Shown: piece by piece, positions 43,893 through 51,557 of the stretch | Position numbering within the stretch: position 1 is the stretch's first letter | How the letters are laid out: the number at the start of each line of letters is the position of its first letter | Assembly: GCF_963667735.1 (NCBI RefSeq) | Contig: NZ_OY763919.1 | Location: 1,675,539 to 1,739,538, forward strand | Source: an uncultured Methanoregula sp. | GTDB taxonomy: Archaea > Halobacteriota > Methanomicrobia > Methanomicrobiales > Methanospirillaceae | Reading direction: 5' to 3' | DNA length: 64,000 nucleotides | The notes under the pieces: generated by a model | What the model saw: only the letters and a program-made list of their open reading frames with translations | Told to the model about the DNA's origin: nothing | Database searches by the model: none | Program-made: the position numbers and the translations under genes

Positions 43893-44492
43893 ATGAGACA
43901 AAACCCGGAATTTCCGCTGAACTCCCCGTTCAGACCAGCAGCAGCGCTGAAAGCGAGCCTGACCGTGTACATTCTCCTGTTCATTCTCGTGATGCTCTTC
44001 TTCACGTTGTTTCCCCTCCTGCTTGCCGGTGAATGGGCACCCAATCTGGTCCTGCTCTGCGTCATCCTGCTTGTCATCATCATTGCAGTCTGCCTGGCCT
44101 GGGTGCATCTCTATTACAAGAGCATGTGGTACGAGTTGCGGGAGGACGAGATGAGCTGGAAGCGCGGCGTCTGGTTCAGGACAACGGGAATTGTACCCTA
44201 CAACCGGATCACCAACCTGGACATCCGGCAGGGACCCCTGATGCGCCTGCTCGGCATTCATACCATTGCTATCCAGACCGCAGGGTACTCCGGCCAGACC
44301 ACATCGGAGATCAAGATCGAGGGTGTTGAAAAAGCCGAAGAGCTCCGCGAATTCATCCGCTCCCTTGTCCGGCATACGGCAGGCACGGGGGATGGTACCG
44401 GTACGGAAGATCGCGTGAACGTTACAACCGATGAAAAAATTCTTTCTGAACTGACCCGGATCCGGATCCTGCTCGAAGAGCAGAAAAAATAA
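43893..44492 (+). CDS. bPH2 (YdbS-like) membrane protein
   Basis: 199 residues. Two TM helices (about 20-45 and 52-78) are followed by a bacterial-type PH domain: YYKSMWYELREDEMSWKRGVWFRTTGIVPYNRITNLDIRQGPLMRLLGIHTIAIQTAGYSG is the DUF304/bPH2 signature. An amphipathic helix and a polar tail close it. The family is linked to membrane stress in bacteria; the archaeal role is unknown. 57 bp after the previous gene, same strand. Confidence 0.82.
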   Translation: MRQNPEFPLNSPFRPAAALKASLTVYILLFILVMLFFTLFPLLLAGEWAPNLVLLCVILLVIIIAVCLAWVHLYYKSMWYELREDEMSWKRGVWFRTTGIVPYNRITNLDIRQGPLMRLLGIHTIAIQTAGYSGQTTSEIKIEGVEKAEELREFIRSLVRHTAGTGDGTGTEDRVNVTTDEKILSELTRIRILLEEQKK

Positions 44493-44495
44493 AAA

Positions 44496-45425
44496 TTATT
44501 TCTCTTTTATCTCGGCTGTGTTCTGGCCCGGTTTCTTTCCTTTGTAATAGCGGTAAATACCGTACCCTATGCCGCCGATGATGATGAGCGGGATGATGGT
44601 TAAGAGAAAGACGATGATCGCATCGATCATGCCAAAGAATCCGGCTATGCCCTCGTTGAGTGTGGTGATGAAGTTATAACCGCTGTCGCCGCCCACCGGT
44701 TCCGGCTCCTGGAGGTTCACCGTTATCGTCGACATGTCGATCCTGCTGTTGAGGTACTTCAGTTTTCCTTCGAGCCGGTTGAGTTCTGTCTGGACGCGAT
44801 CGATCTGTTCCTGGACCTTGATGATATCCTCCACCTTGGTACTCTGCTTCATGATCGCATTGTACTGGGCGAGCTGGTTCTCGTAGGAGGTCTTCTGGGC
44901 CTGGAGGTCTACATACTCCTCAGTTACATCCTCGCCCTGCGTGGATGCGGATTTTACCGTTCCCAGGGCTTTGACCCCAATGAGGGTGTTCTCGAACTCG
45001 GCCTGCGGCACGCGCAGGACCACGGTGCCGCTTAAGCTGTCTTTGTAGTTCTTCTGGACATTTGTTGAGGTGATGTAGCCGCCTTTCTGTGCAGCAATGG
45101 CTTTCAGACTCTCGACCGTGCCCGTCACGTCTTTTACTTCCAGCGAGAGATACGCGGTCTTGATGATCTTGGTGTCGGTTACTGCGGAGTCCGAACCGCT
45201 CCCGCTTCTGGCAGCAGTCGGAACCGCCATGGGTGCAATGCTTGATCCTGTATATCCCAGGCGCGTATCCTGGGATACTTTGCCGTAATTCTCGCTTGTA
45301 ACAACAATCCCCTTAACGGATGCACTGTTGCTGGTGGAGGCGGCAGGGACTCCCATGCAGCCCGTGGCCAGGAGTGCAATCATCACCAGTGCCAGGAGTG
45401 CGATGACCTTGTATTTCATACACAA
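44496..45425 (-). CDS. DUF4349-domain lipoprotein
   Basis: 309 residues. Signal peptide with lipobox LLATGC (ATG 45419 gives a cleaner start than 45425), a Ser-rich spacer, then the DUF4349 domain (IKTAYLSLEVKDVTGTVESLKAIAAQKGGYITSTNVQ...GTVVLRVPQAEFENTLIGVKALG), a coiled coil (about 165-225), a C-terminal TM helix (FLLTIIPLIIIGGIGYGIYRYY) and a Lys-rich tail. It is tethered at both ends. Family function unknown. Confidence 0.8.
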   Translation of the reverse strand: MCMKYKVIALLALVMIALLATGCMGVPAASTSNSASVKGIVVTSENYGKVSQDTRLGYTGSSIAPMAVPTAARSGSGSDSAVTDTKIIKTAYLSLEVKDVTGTVESLKAIAAQKGGYITSTNVQKNYKDSLSGTVVLRVPQAEFENTLIGVKALGTVKSASTQGEDVTEEYVDLQAQKTSYENQLAQYNAIMKQSTKVEDIIKVQEQIDRVQTELNRLEGKLKYLNSRIDMSTITVNLQEPEPVGGDSGYNFITTLNEGIAGFFGMIDAIIVFLLTIIPLIIIGGIGYGIYRYYKGKKPGQNTAEIKEK

Positions 45426-45712
45426 TGCATTATTTAGGGAAATATAAAAATCAAGCGTAAACTGCGAAGAATTTGGCAGTTATTCAGCAATCCGGGATTA
45501 AATTGATGATCAGCCCGGGTATGTAACCTGCAGGTTCCAGGATCTAACCGGGGGAATATCATGAATATAAGTATGCTTCTGCAGACGATATGAACAGGAT
45601 TCCCGGAAATCGCCGGGCATCTTACCGTAACCGGGGCACGTGAAGATCCTTATGAAAATATTCCACGTGATCCCCTCAAGAGTAAAAAGACTGCATCAGG
45701 GAGATCACGATC

Positions 45713-46186
45713 ATGCACGCAAATCCTGTTCATCAATTCACCGCATCGCACGAGAGTATGACTGAACCGGGACAACAGGCCGTATGCATGCCTTCGGCAG
45801 ATTTCCGTACGGACGAATCGGGCAGCTGGAAAATGGATTGTGGATCTTCTGTTCAGGTGACTGAACTGTTCCTGCTTCAGGATCTCCTGCTACGGGCAGT
45901 CCGGCTGAATGCATCCCTGCGATCACAGGGTGTGGATACCACCCACGCAGATGAACTGGTCCTTGATGCAGCCCGCTTATCGGAAGAACCGGGGACCCGT
46001 CCGTCCGGTACGACCGGCCGTAAGGATAATCCGGATCGTGCCCGGCTGGGAACGAACATCTCCCAACTACGGCATGATTACCGCCGGATTCTCATAAGGG
46101 AAGATCTGACCCCTGCCATTGCAAAGGAAGTGCTTGCCATGGCCCAGCAGCTGGATAAGATCGCCGGGAGTATGGGGTATTACTGA
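45713..46186 (+). CDS. Uncharacterised protein, 157 aa
   Basis: Not recognised. The N-terminal 50 residues look disordered; two helical regions follow (VTELFLLQDLLLRAVRLNASLRS and ISQLRHDYRRILIREDLTPAIAKEVLAMAQQLDKIAGSM). No TM. Upstream 45426-45712 (about 290 bp) shows no feature. The start at ATG 45713 is supported by GGGAGATCACG upstream. Confidence 0.5.
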   Translation: MHANPVHQFTASHESMTEPGQQAVCMPSADFRTDESGSWKMDCGSSVQVTELFLLQDLLLRAVRLNASLRSQGVDTTHADELVLDAARLSEEPGTRPSGTTGRKDNPDRARLGTNISQLRHDYRRILIREDLTPAIAKEVLAMAQQLDKIAGSMGYY

Positions 46187-46264
46187 AATATCCCCCAAAC
46201 GTTCATGAAATTTCCTCGTCACATCCCTTATATAAGAAAACAAAAGATAGTTCATGGAGATACT

Positions 46265-46867
46265 ATGACTGAACTCAATATACCCGAAAAACCTGATAAA
46301 GCAGAAGAGATGGAGAAGCTGGGTCTTGAAGGGCTCGTCCAGAATCTTATGGACAGCACCGATCCCAAGGTACGGCAGTATGCCGCATACCTGCTCGGGA
46401 AAGCCAGAAACCCCCGGGCTATCCAGCCGCTTGTTGCGGCCCTTGGCGATTTCGACAAATCCGTCCGGGAACAGGCAACGCTCGCCCTTTCTGCCATCGG
46501 CCAGGCAGCTATCGAACCCCTTTCCGCCGCAATGAAAGAGCCCAAGTGGGAGACCCGCTACCGCGCTGCCGAGGCTCTTGGCAGGATTGCTGACGAGAAA
46601 GCGGTCAAGCCTCTCATCCAGGGACTCAAGGATAACCGCGACCATGTGCGGTACATGGCAGCAAAAGGCCTGCGCGAAGTGGGGGACTCCGATGCTATTG
46701 AACCGATGATCATCCTCCTAAAAGACGAGAACCGGTATGTCCGGATGATGGCAGTCCGGGCGCTCGGGGCGATCGGCGGGGACAAGGCAGGCGCAGCTCT
46801 CCGCGCTGCACAGGAAAACGAACCTGATGAAAAAGTCAGGGAAGCCATTATCGAAGCATTGCAATAA
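46265..46867 (+). CDS. HEAT-repeat protein
   Basis: 200 residues made of about five or six HEAT/PBS-lyase-type repeats of about 31 residues (for example DPKVRQYAAYLLGKARNPRAIQPLVAAL, KWETRYRAAEALGRIADEKAVKPLIQGL, NRYVRMMAVRALGAIGGDKAGAAL). These form a curved helical scaffold for protein binding. ATG 46265 is chosen because GGAGATACT precedes it and the upstream in-frame part (from 46205) is basic and unlike the family. Partner unknown. Confidence 0.82.
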   Translation: MTELNIPEKPDKAEEMEKLGLEGLVQNLMDSTDPKVRQYAAYLLGKARNPRAIQPLVAALGDFDKSVREQATLALSAIGQAAIEPLSAAMKEPKWETRYRAAEALGRIADEKAVKPLIQGLKDNRDHVRYMAAKGLREVGDSDAIEPMIILLKDENRYVRMMAVRALGAIGGDKAGAALRAAQENEPDEKVREAIIEALQ

Positions 46868-47145
46868 TCCCCCGGTTCTCCCTTTTTACCGGTACTGGCC
46901 GTGAAACCGGAGGAATATTGCCTCCTGAATTTCAAATAACAAGCGTTTTTACCTCCCTGAACTGATATCAGATGTAAAGTATATGATACGTGGGAAATAA
47001 AGAACAGGATTACGTACATTGTTTTCAGGACTGACGGCAAAAATACCATTCATCCCGGATGGCATTTTAAAGACCGCAGATTCCATAATCCCCGGTACGA
47101 TCTGTTCTGCAGTATTTCTCAAGAGTATCTTATTCCGGAAACCTC

Positions 47146-48432
47146 ATGATTCAGAAGGATAGTCCCGTAACGGAAAGCCGGTCTCTCTTCCACTATATCC
47201 TCTTATTCATGATAATTCCCGTCATCTGCATCGGGGTGCTCCTTACTGCAAATGACTATTTTGTTACGAAAAACAATTTCGAGAACGAAGCCCATCATCT
47301 TCAGTTCCAGACCGAACAGAACATAATGGAAGCCCTTCACCTTACCGATACGGCGTCAAATATCCTTGATAACAGCATCAACGACCAGATGCAGAAAGGA
47401 CTCGTTGCCGTCAAAGGCGAGTACGAGCGATCCGGTCGCAATCCCGCAGGAATGAATCTGACCGCTCTCCAGGCCGGCATGGGAGAAGGCTATGATATCT
47501 ATGTTATCGATGAATCCGGCGTGATTGTTGCAACCACCTACCCGCCGGAACTCGGCCAGGATTTCAAGCAGATACCATATTTCTTTGAGTATCTCACCAA
47601 AATCCGCAATTCTGAAGGTTTTTTCCCGGATCGCGTGGTGCATGAACTCCTCGGATCCGGCCAGTACCGGAAGTTTGCGTACATGCCAACGCCGGATCAT
47701 AAATATGTACTTGAACTGGGCCTTGCAGGGCCATCCTTCGATTCGATGAATGCAAAATTGGAAGCCCATAAGAATATCAAAAACATCGTGTTTTCCAATC
47801 CCTATGTTGAAGATTACCGGGTCTTCAATACCCTCGGGCGTTATGTGAGCAATGGCAGCCGGCCTGAACCGGAAATCCGGGGATACCTCAACGAGACGAT
47901 AAGCCTGCGTTCAACCTATGAAGTCTCCGAAGCCGGCTCCCCCCGGACCGTACGGTACCTGTTCATCGATCTCAAGGATGCAACCTACGGCTCGGATCCC
48001 AGCAGGATCGTTGAAATCACGTATAACACGGGCCTTATGCAGCAATCTCTCAACAACCTCCTCCTCTCCCACCTGCTCATCTCCTTATCGGTGATCCTTC
48101 TGGGATGTGTTCTTGCAGTCCTTGTATCGCGGAGACTTATCCAACCGGTCAAATGTATCGTGAGCGATGTTGAAAAAATTGCAGCAGGGGATCTGGATCA
48201 CCGGATCGGGAGCCCGCAGATCCAGGAGTTCCGCGTTCTTGAGAAGAGTATCAACACGATGGTGGATTCATTAAAAAGCGCATTTTTGAAAGTGAAAGAC
48301 GACGAGATCTTCAAGCAGGAGATGATCGATCAGCTGCCGATTGCCGTCTTCATGAAGAATGTTGACGATGGCAGGTACGTGTACTGGAACCGGGCAAGCG
48401 AGACCCTGTTCGGCGCAAAGCTGTTGACGTGA
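47146..48432 (+). CDS. Sensor kinase N-terminal half: dCache-HAMP-partial PAS
   Basis: 428 residues. TM1 (about 16-36), a large extracytoplasmic dCache-like domain (about 40-305, with YDIYVIDESGVIVATTYPPELGQDF), TM2 (about 310-332), a HAMP domain (RRLIQPVKCIVSDVEKIAAGDLDHRIG) and the first third of a PAS domain (IDQLPIAVFMKNVDDGRYVYWNRASETLFGAK), where it stops abruptly at LLT. The PAS continues in another frame from 48429. Compared with a normal PAS (FGAK-AVDVIGKTDRD), loss of one base near 48420 explains the break. 46868-47145 upstream holds no other gene. Confidence 0.8.
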   Translation: MIQKDSPVTESRSLFHYILLFMIIPVICIGVLLTANDYFVTKNNFENEAHHLQFQTEQNIMEALHLTDTASNILDNSINDQMQKGLVAVKGEYERSGRNPAGMNLTALQAGMGEGYDIYVIDESGVIVATTYPPELGQDFKQIPYFFEYLTKIRNSEGFFPDRVVHELLGSGQYRKFAYMPTPDHKYVLELGLAGPSFDSMNAKLEAHKNIKNIVFSNPYVEDYRVFNTLGRYVSNGSRPEPEIRGYLNETISLRSTYEVSEAGSPRTVRYLFIDLKDATYGSDPSRIVEITYNTGLMQQSLNNLLLSHLLISLSVILLGCVLAVLVSRRLIQPVKCIVSDVEKIAAGDLDHRIGSPQIQEFRVLEKSINTMVDSLKSAFLKVKDDEIFKQEMIDQLPIAVFMKNVDDGRYVYWNRASETLFGAKLLT

Positions 48433-49295
48433 TCGGGAAGACCGATCGCGACCTCTTCCCCAAGGTAATGGTTACCCAGATTGAGAGAGAAGACTGCGAA
48501 GCCCGCCTCAACCGTATTGCCATGAATACCAAGACGGTTGCCCTGGAAGGACAGGGCGACCGGATCCTCCATATGATCATTGTGCCCATCTTCAGCTCAA
48601 CAAGGACCGAGCGGTACATGCTGGGCATTGCTGAAGACTTAACCGAACAGGCTCTTCACCTCAAGACCGATCTGCTCTTCAGTATTACCCGCCACGATAT
48701 TCTCGACAATCTTTCGGTCATCATGGAATCCCTTGAACGGGCGCAGCTCATGACCACACCTGAAGCGATGCAGGCATTTTTCGACAAGACCCTCCTTTCC
48801 GTGGAATCGATCCGCAACCAGATCTCGTTCATGCGCAGCATGCAGGACCGGGGAATAACGTCCCCGAAATGGCAATCGGTCCAGCAGTCCTTCTACAATG
48901 CGGTTGATCAACTTCCGGATAGTGATGTGGAGATTGAAGCAGATCTGGACGATCTGGAAATATTTGCCGATCCCTTCCTGCCCCGGATCTTCTTCACCCT
49001 GCTCCTGAACTCCTTCAACTACGGGGGCAAGCGCCTCTCCCGGGTCCATCTGCATGCAGCAATGGACGGGGAGAACCTCGCGCTGGTGTACGAGGATGAC
49101 GGGCCGGGTATACCGCTGACGGACAAGGCAAAGATCTTCATTTTCGAGGAATCCCCGAAGACCTGGCAGGGCCTCTTCCTCATCCGGGAGCTCCTCTCCT
49201 TCACCGGTATCTCCATCACTGAATCCGGTGCTCCCGAAACCGGCGTGCGGTTTGTCCTGCTGGTTCCTGCAGGCAAATTCCGGTACCGCGGCTGA
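48429..49295 (+). CDS. Sensor kinase C-terminal half: PAS remainder-HisKA-HATPase
   Basis: 288 residues from GTG 48429, which overlaps the upstream stop as GTGA. It resumes the PAS domain at IGKTDRDLFPKVMVTQIEREDCEARL, then has the phosphoacceptor helix FSITRHDILDNLSVIMESLE and an ATPase domain with the N-box LLLNSFNYGG and EDDGPGI; the second G-box is weak (TWQGLFLIREL). The H-box resembles that of the kinase at 16299. Probably one gene broken by a frameshift, but the 4-bp overlap means two coupled polypeptides are possible. Confidence 0.8.
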   Translation: MIGKTDRDLFPKVMVTQIEREDCEARLNRIAMNTKTVALEGQGDRILHMIIVPIFSSTRTERYMLGIAEDLTEQALHLKTDLLFSITRHDILDNLSVIMESLERAQLMTTPEAMQAFFDKTLLSVESIRNQISFMRSMQDRGITSPKWQSVQQSFYNAVDQLPDSDVEIEADLDDLEIFADPFLPRIFFTLLLNSFNYGGKRLSRVHLHAAMDGENLALVYEDDGPGIPLTDKAKIFIFEESPKTWQGLFLIRELLSFTGISITESGAPETGVRFVLLVPAGKFRYRG

Positions 49296-49442
49296 CCTCA
49301 GCGGGGTAGTTTCACTCGTTCCGGTGTTTCGTGCATTTCATGCCGACTGTTGATGTCGGGGCTCCCACGTCGTATATGTGGAACGCCTGGCATGGTGTAC
49401 CAGAAAACTCCTAAATAGTCATCTTACTAACATTACGTAAGG

Positions 49443-50069
49443 ATGAGCGAAGCTGCTGAGGTTGCCCGACTGCTTGACATTCTCGGGAACCGGAACCGGA
49501 GACGGATTATCGAGTTGCTGAGGCAGAAGCCCTGCTTTGTTACCGAGATATCCGAGACTCTCATGCTCTCACCCAAGGCGGTTATCGACCATCTCCAGAT
49601 GATGGAGAGGGAGACTATCCTTGCCTGCCAGATGGATGAACGGCGCAGGAAATACTACTATCTCGCAAACGATATCCTCATCGACGTCAGTCTCAAGGAG
49701 ATCCGGATCATCAGTTCCGCAGAGGAAGAGGACGATGAGAAGAACGAGCGGCTGAAAACCTCCGTCTCCCTGCTTGGCCGGATGATCCGCTCTCACGACC
49801 AGATCCTTTCAAACCTCGAACAGATCAACCACGATATCGAGATCAGGATAAACGATATTGCCCATAACCATAAGGATTTATTCAAAAGCGAACGAGAGAT
49901 TACCGTAATCATTGCCCTCTCTCACGAGTCCCTGACCCTGCCCGAACTGGAGCAGGCAACCACGCTTCCTGAGAAAGAACTCATGGAGATCCTGAAACGG
50001 TGCGAGCGGTCGGGGATTGTAACCCGGGAGGATGAGCGGTACATGCTCCGAGGTGTCCATGCAGAATAA
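49443..50069 (+). CDS. ArsR-type transcriptional regulator
   Basis: 208 residues. Winged helix at the N-terminus (LLDILGNRNRRRIIELLRQKPCFVTEISETLMLSPKAVIDHLQMMERETIL), a coiled-coil centre and a second winged-helix-like C-terminal domain (about 155-205, LPELEQATTLPEKELMEILKRCERSGIVTREDERYMLR). No metal-binding Cys pair is obvious. It ends 11 bp inside the next gene, an Hsp20-like protein, so the pair is co-expressed and the regulator may control stress response. Confidence 0.8.
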   Translation: MSEAAEVARLLDILGNRNRRRIIELLRQKPCFVTEISETLMLSPKAVIDHLQMMERETILACQMDERRRKYYYLANDILIDVSLKEIRIISSAEEEDDEKNERLKTSVSLLGRMIRSHDQILSNLEQINHDIEIRINDIAHNHKDLFKSEREITVIIALSHESLTLPELEQATTLPEKELMEILKRCERSGIVTREDERYMLRGVHAE

Positions 50070-50481
50070 CCCGAACGGCCCTTACGATGAAATATTCAGC
50101 AACCTTGCAAAGATTGTTGAAGATCTTGTCCGGAATATGCCTGAAAACAGGCAGGCGCGTATCGTTGGATATACCATCATCACCCGCCACCCCTCCGATG
50201 ACCCGGAGTTTACAGAGAATGGAAGCCTGGGAGATGACGGGGAGATCCCGTACGAGGTTGTAGAAGCCGGAGACCAGGTATTCATCACGGCATCTCTTCC
50301 GGCAGATTCAGAGACCGCAGCGTTTGCGGATATCGAGACAAACTGCGTCAGGATCTGTGTGGATGACCGGATTACCACGATCATGCTGGACAATCCGGTT
50401 GACCGGATCCACAGTTTTTACCGGGTCCACCGCGGGGTCATGGATATTTCCTTGAAAAAGCAGCCCCTTCCCGTGCAGTAA
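50059..50481 (+). CDS. Hsp20/alpha-crystallin-like protein
   Basis: 140 residues from ATG 50059 (an upstream ATG at 50032 is inside the regulator gene). The C-terminal about 75 residues follow the alpha-crystallin fold: IPYEVVEAGDQVFITASLPADSETAAFADIETNCVRICVDD...IMLDNPVDRIHSFYRVHRGVMDISLKK, with the usual strand containing a short hydrophobic-Gly-Val tail. It lacks the oligomerising IXI motif, like the GvpH/ArsA-type Hsp20 relatives. Coupled to the ArsR gene. Confidence 0.65.
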   Translation: MQNNPNGPYDEIFSNLAKIVEDLVRNMPENRQARIVGYTIITRHPSDDPEFTENGSLGDDGEIPYEVVEAGDQVFITASLPADSETAAFADIETNCVRICVDDRITTIMLDNPVDRIHSFYRVHRGVMDISLKKQPLPVQ

Positions 50482-50583
50482 CGGGATCCCGTTTTTTATC
50501 TTTTTCGTCTTTCTCCCGGAAGCAGCCCGGCACCCCGTATTCATTATCCGAAACCGGACGCGTGCTGGATGTCTGCAGAACGG

Positions 50584-51495
50584 CTAGCCCAGTTTCCAGA
50601 TCGCCGTGTCATACCCGTTGAACGCGATCCGGACATAGGCTTTGTCCAGGGTCAGCGATGACGGGACCTCGTAGATGATGTAACCGTCGATGGCATTGCT
50701 CTTCCCCGGGTACAGGTACGCCGTCTGGGTACTGTGCGAATAGCCGAAATCCTCCACGTATTCCGAACCGAAGAGTTTCGGAAGATATTGGATCTCTTTT
50801 ACCTCTATTGCGGTTGCCTTGACGTTCCTGCTCCGGTCCGGGAGGTAATGGACAGGATCCATGGAGTACCAGACCCCGTCATAATAGACCCTGATGTTAT
50901 TCGATGTCGGCGGCCAGACCCGCGTTGTCCCGTTGTTGAAGACATTGACAAATACAGCCAGGTATTTGTTTCCCGCTTTTGGTTTCTGGGTATAGTATCG
51001 GTTGTCTATGTCGCTGTGCCACTGGTAGGTGTCGTTCATCCAGACGCGGTACACCGTGCCTTCGCTGGCAAGTTCACCGGATCCAAAGGGAAATGATTCT
51101 TTGAGTTTGAGGGCACCGGGAAACTGTTCCGGGACCGGTGTGGGAATGGTGGTTACCGGTTCATGTGTTGGCGTAACCGGGACCGGGGTCGTCACCGTGG
51201 GTACTACCGGTTCTGTCTTCTGCAGGAGTGATCCGGGAGAACCCGCTGGCAGAACGAATACTGCAAGGACTGCCACGATAACCAGAATCGCAACAATACC
51301 GGCAAGTATGAGAACGCGGCTCTTGTTCGAAGGGGATGGAGATGGCTGATCCGGTACCGGGAACCGATCCGCGGGAGTGGTTTCCTCTCCGCTCTCCGGT
51401 ATGACTGGCATGTCGGTCGGTGCTCCGCACTCAGTGCAGAACTTCATCTCCTCCGATAACTCAGCACCGCATACTGTGCAGAACCTGGTTCCCAT
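50584..51495 (-). CDS. Zinc-ribbon, single-TM protein with DUF4352-like outside domain
   Basis: 303 residues: an N-terminal double-CxxC zinc ribbon (FCTVCGAELSEEMKFCTECGAP), a Pro/Ser linker, a TM helix (VLILAGIVAILVIVAVLAVFVLPAG), a Thr/Pro stalk and an Ig-like outside domain (about 150-303) with KYLAVFVNVFNNGTTRVWPPTSNNIRVYYDG, as in DUF4352-type telokin-like proteins. Similar layout to the element gene at 30288. Function unknown. 62 bp downstream of nrdD, same strand. Confidence 0.7.
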   Translation of the reverse strand: MGTRFCTVCGAELSEEMKFCTECGAPTDMPVIPESGEETTPADRFPVPDQPSPSPSNKSRVLILAGIVAILVIVAVLAVFVLPAGSPGSLLQKTEPVVPTVTTPVPVTPTHEPVTTIPTPVPEQFPGALKLKESFPFGSGELASEGTVYRVWMNDTYQWHSDIDNRYYTQKPKAGNKYLAVFVNVFNNGTTRVWPPTSNNIRVYYDGVWYSMDPVHYLPDRSRNVKATAIEVKEIQYLPKLFGSEYVEDFGYSHSTQTAYLYPGKSNAIDGYIIYEVPSSLTLDKAYVRIAFNGYDTAIWKLG

Positions 51496-51557
51496 CTCCC
51501 CTCATCATCCCTGCAGGTTTTGTAAAAAAAGCATTGGTCCGGATCATCAGTCCGTTT

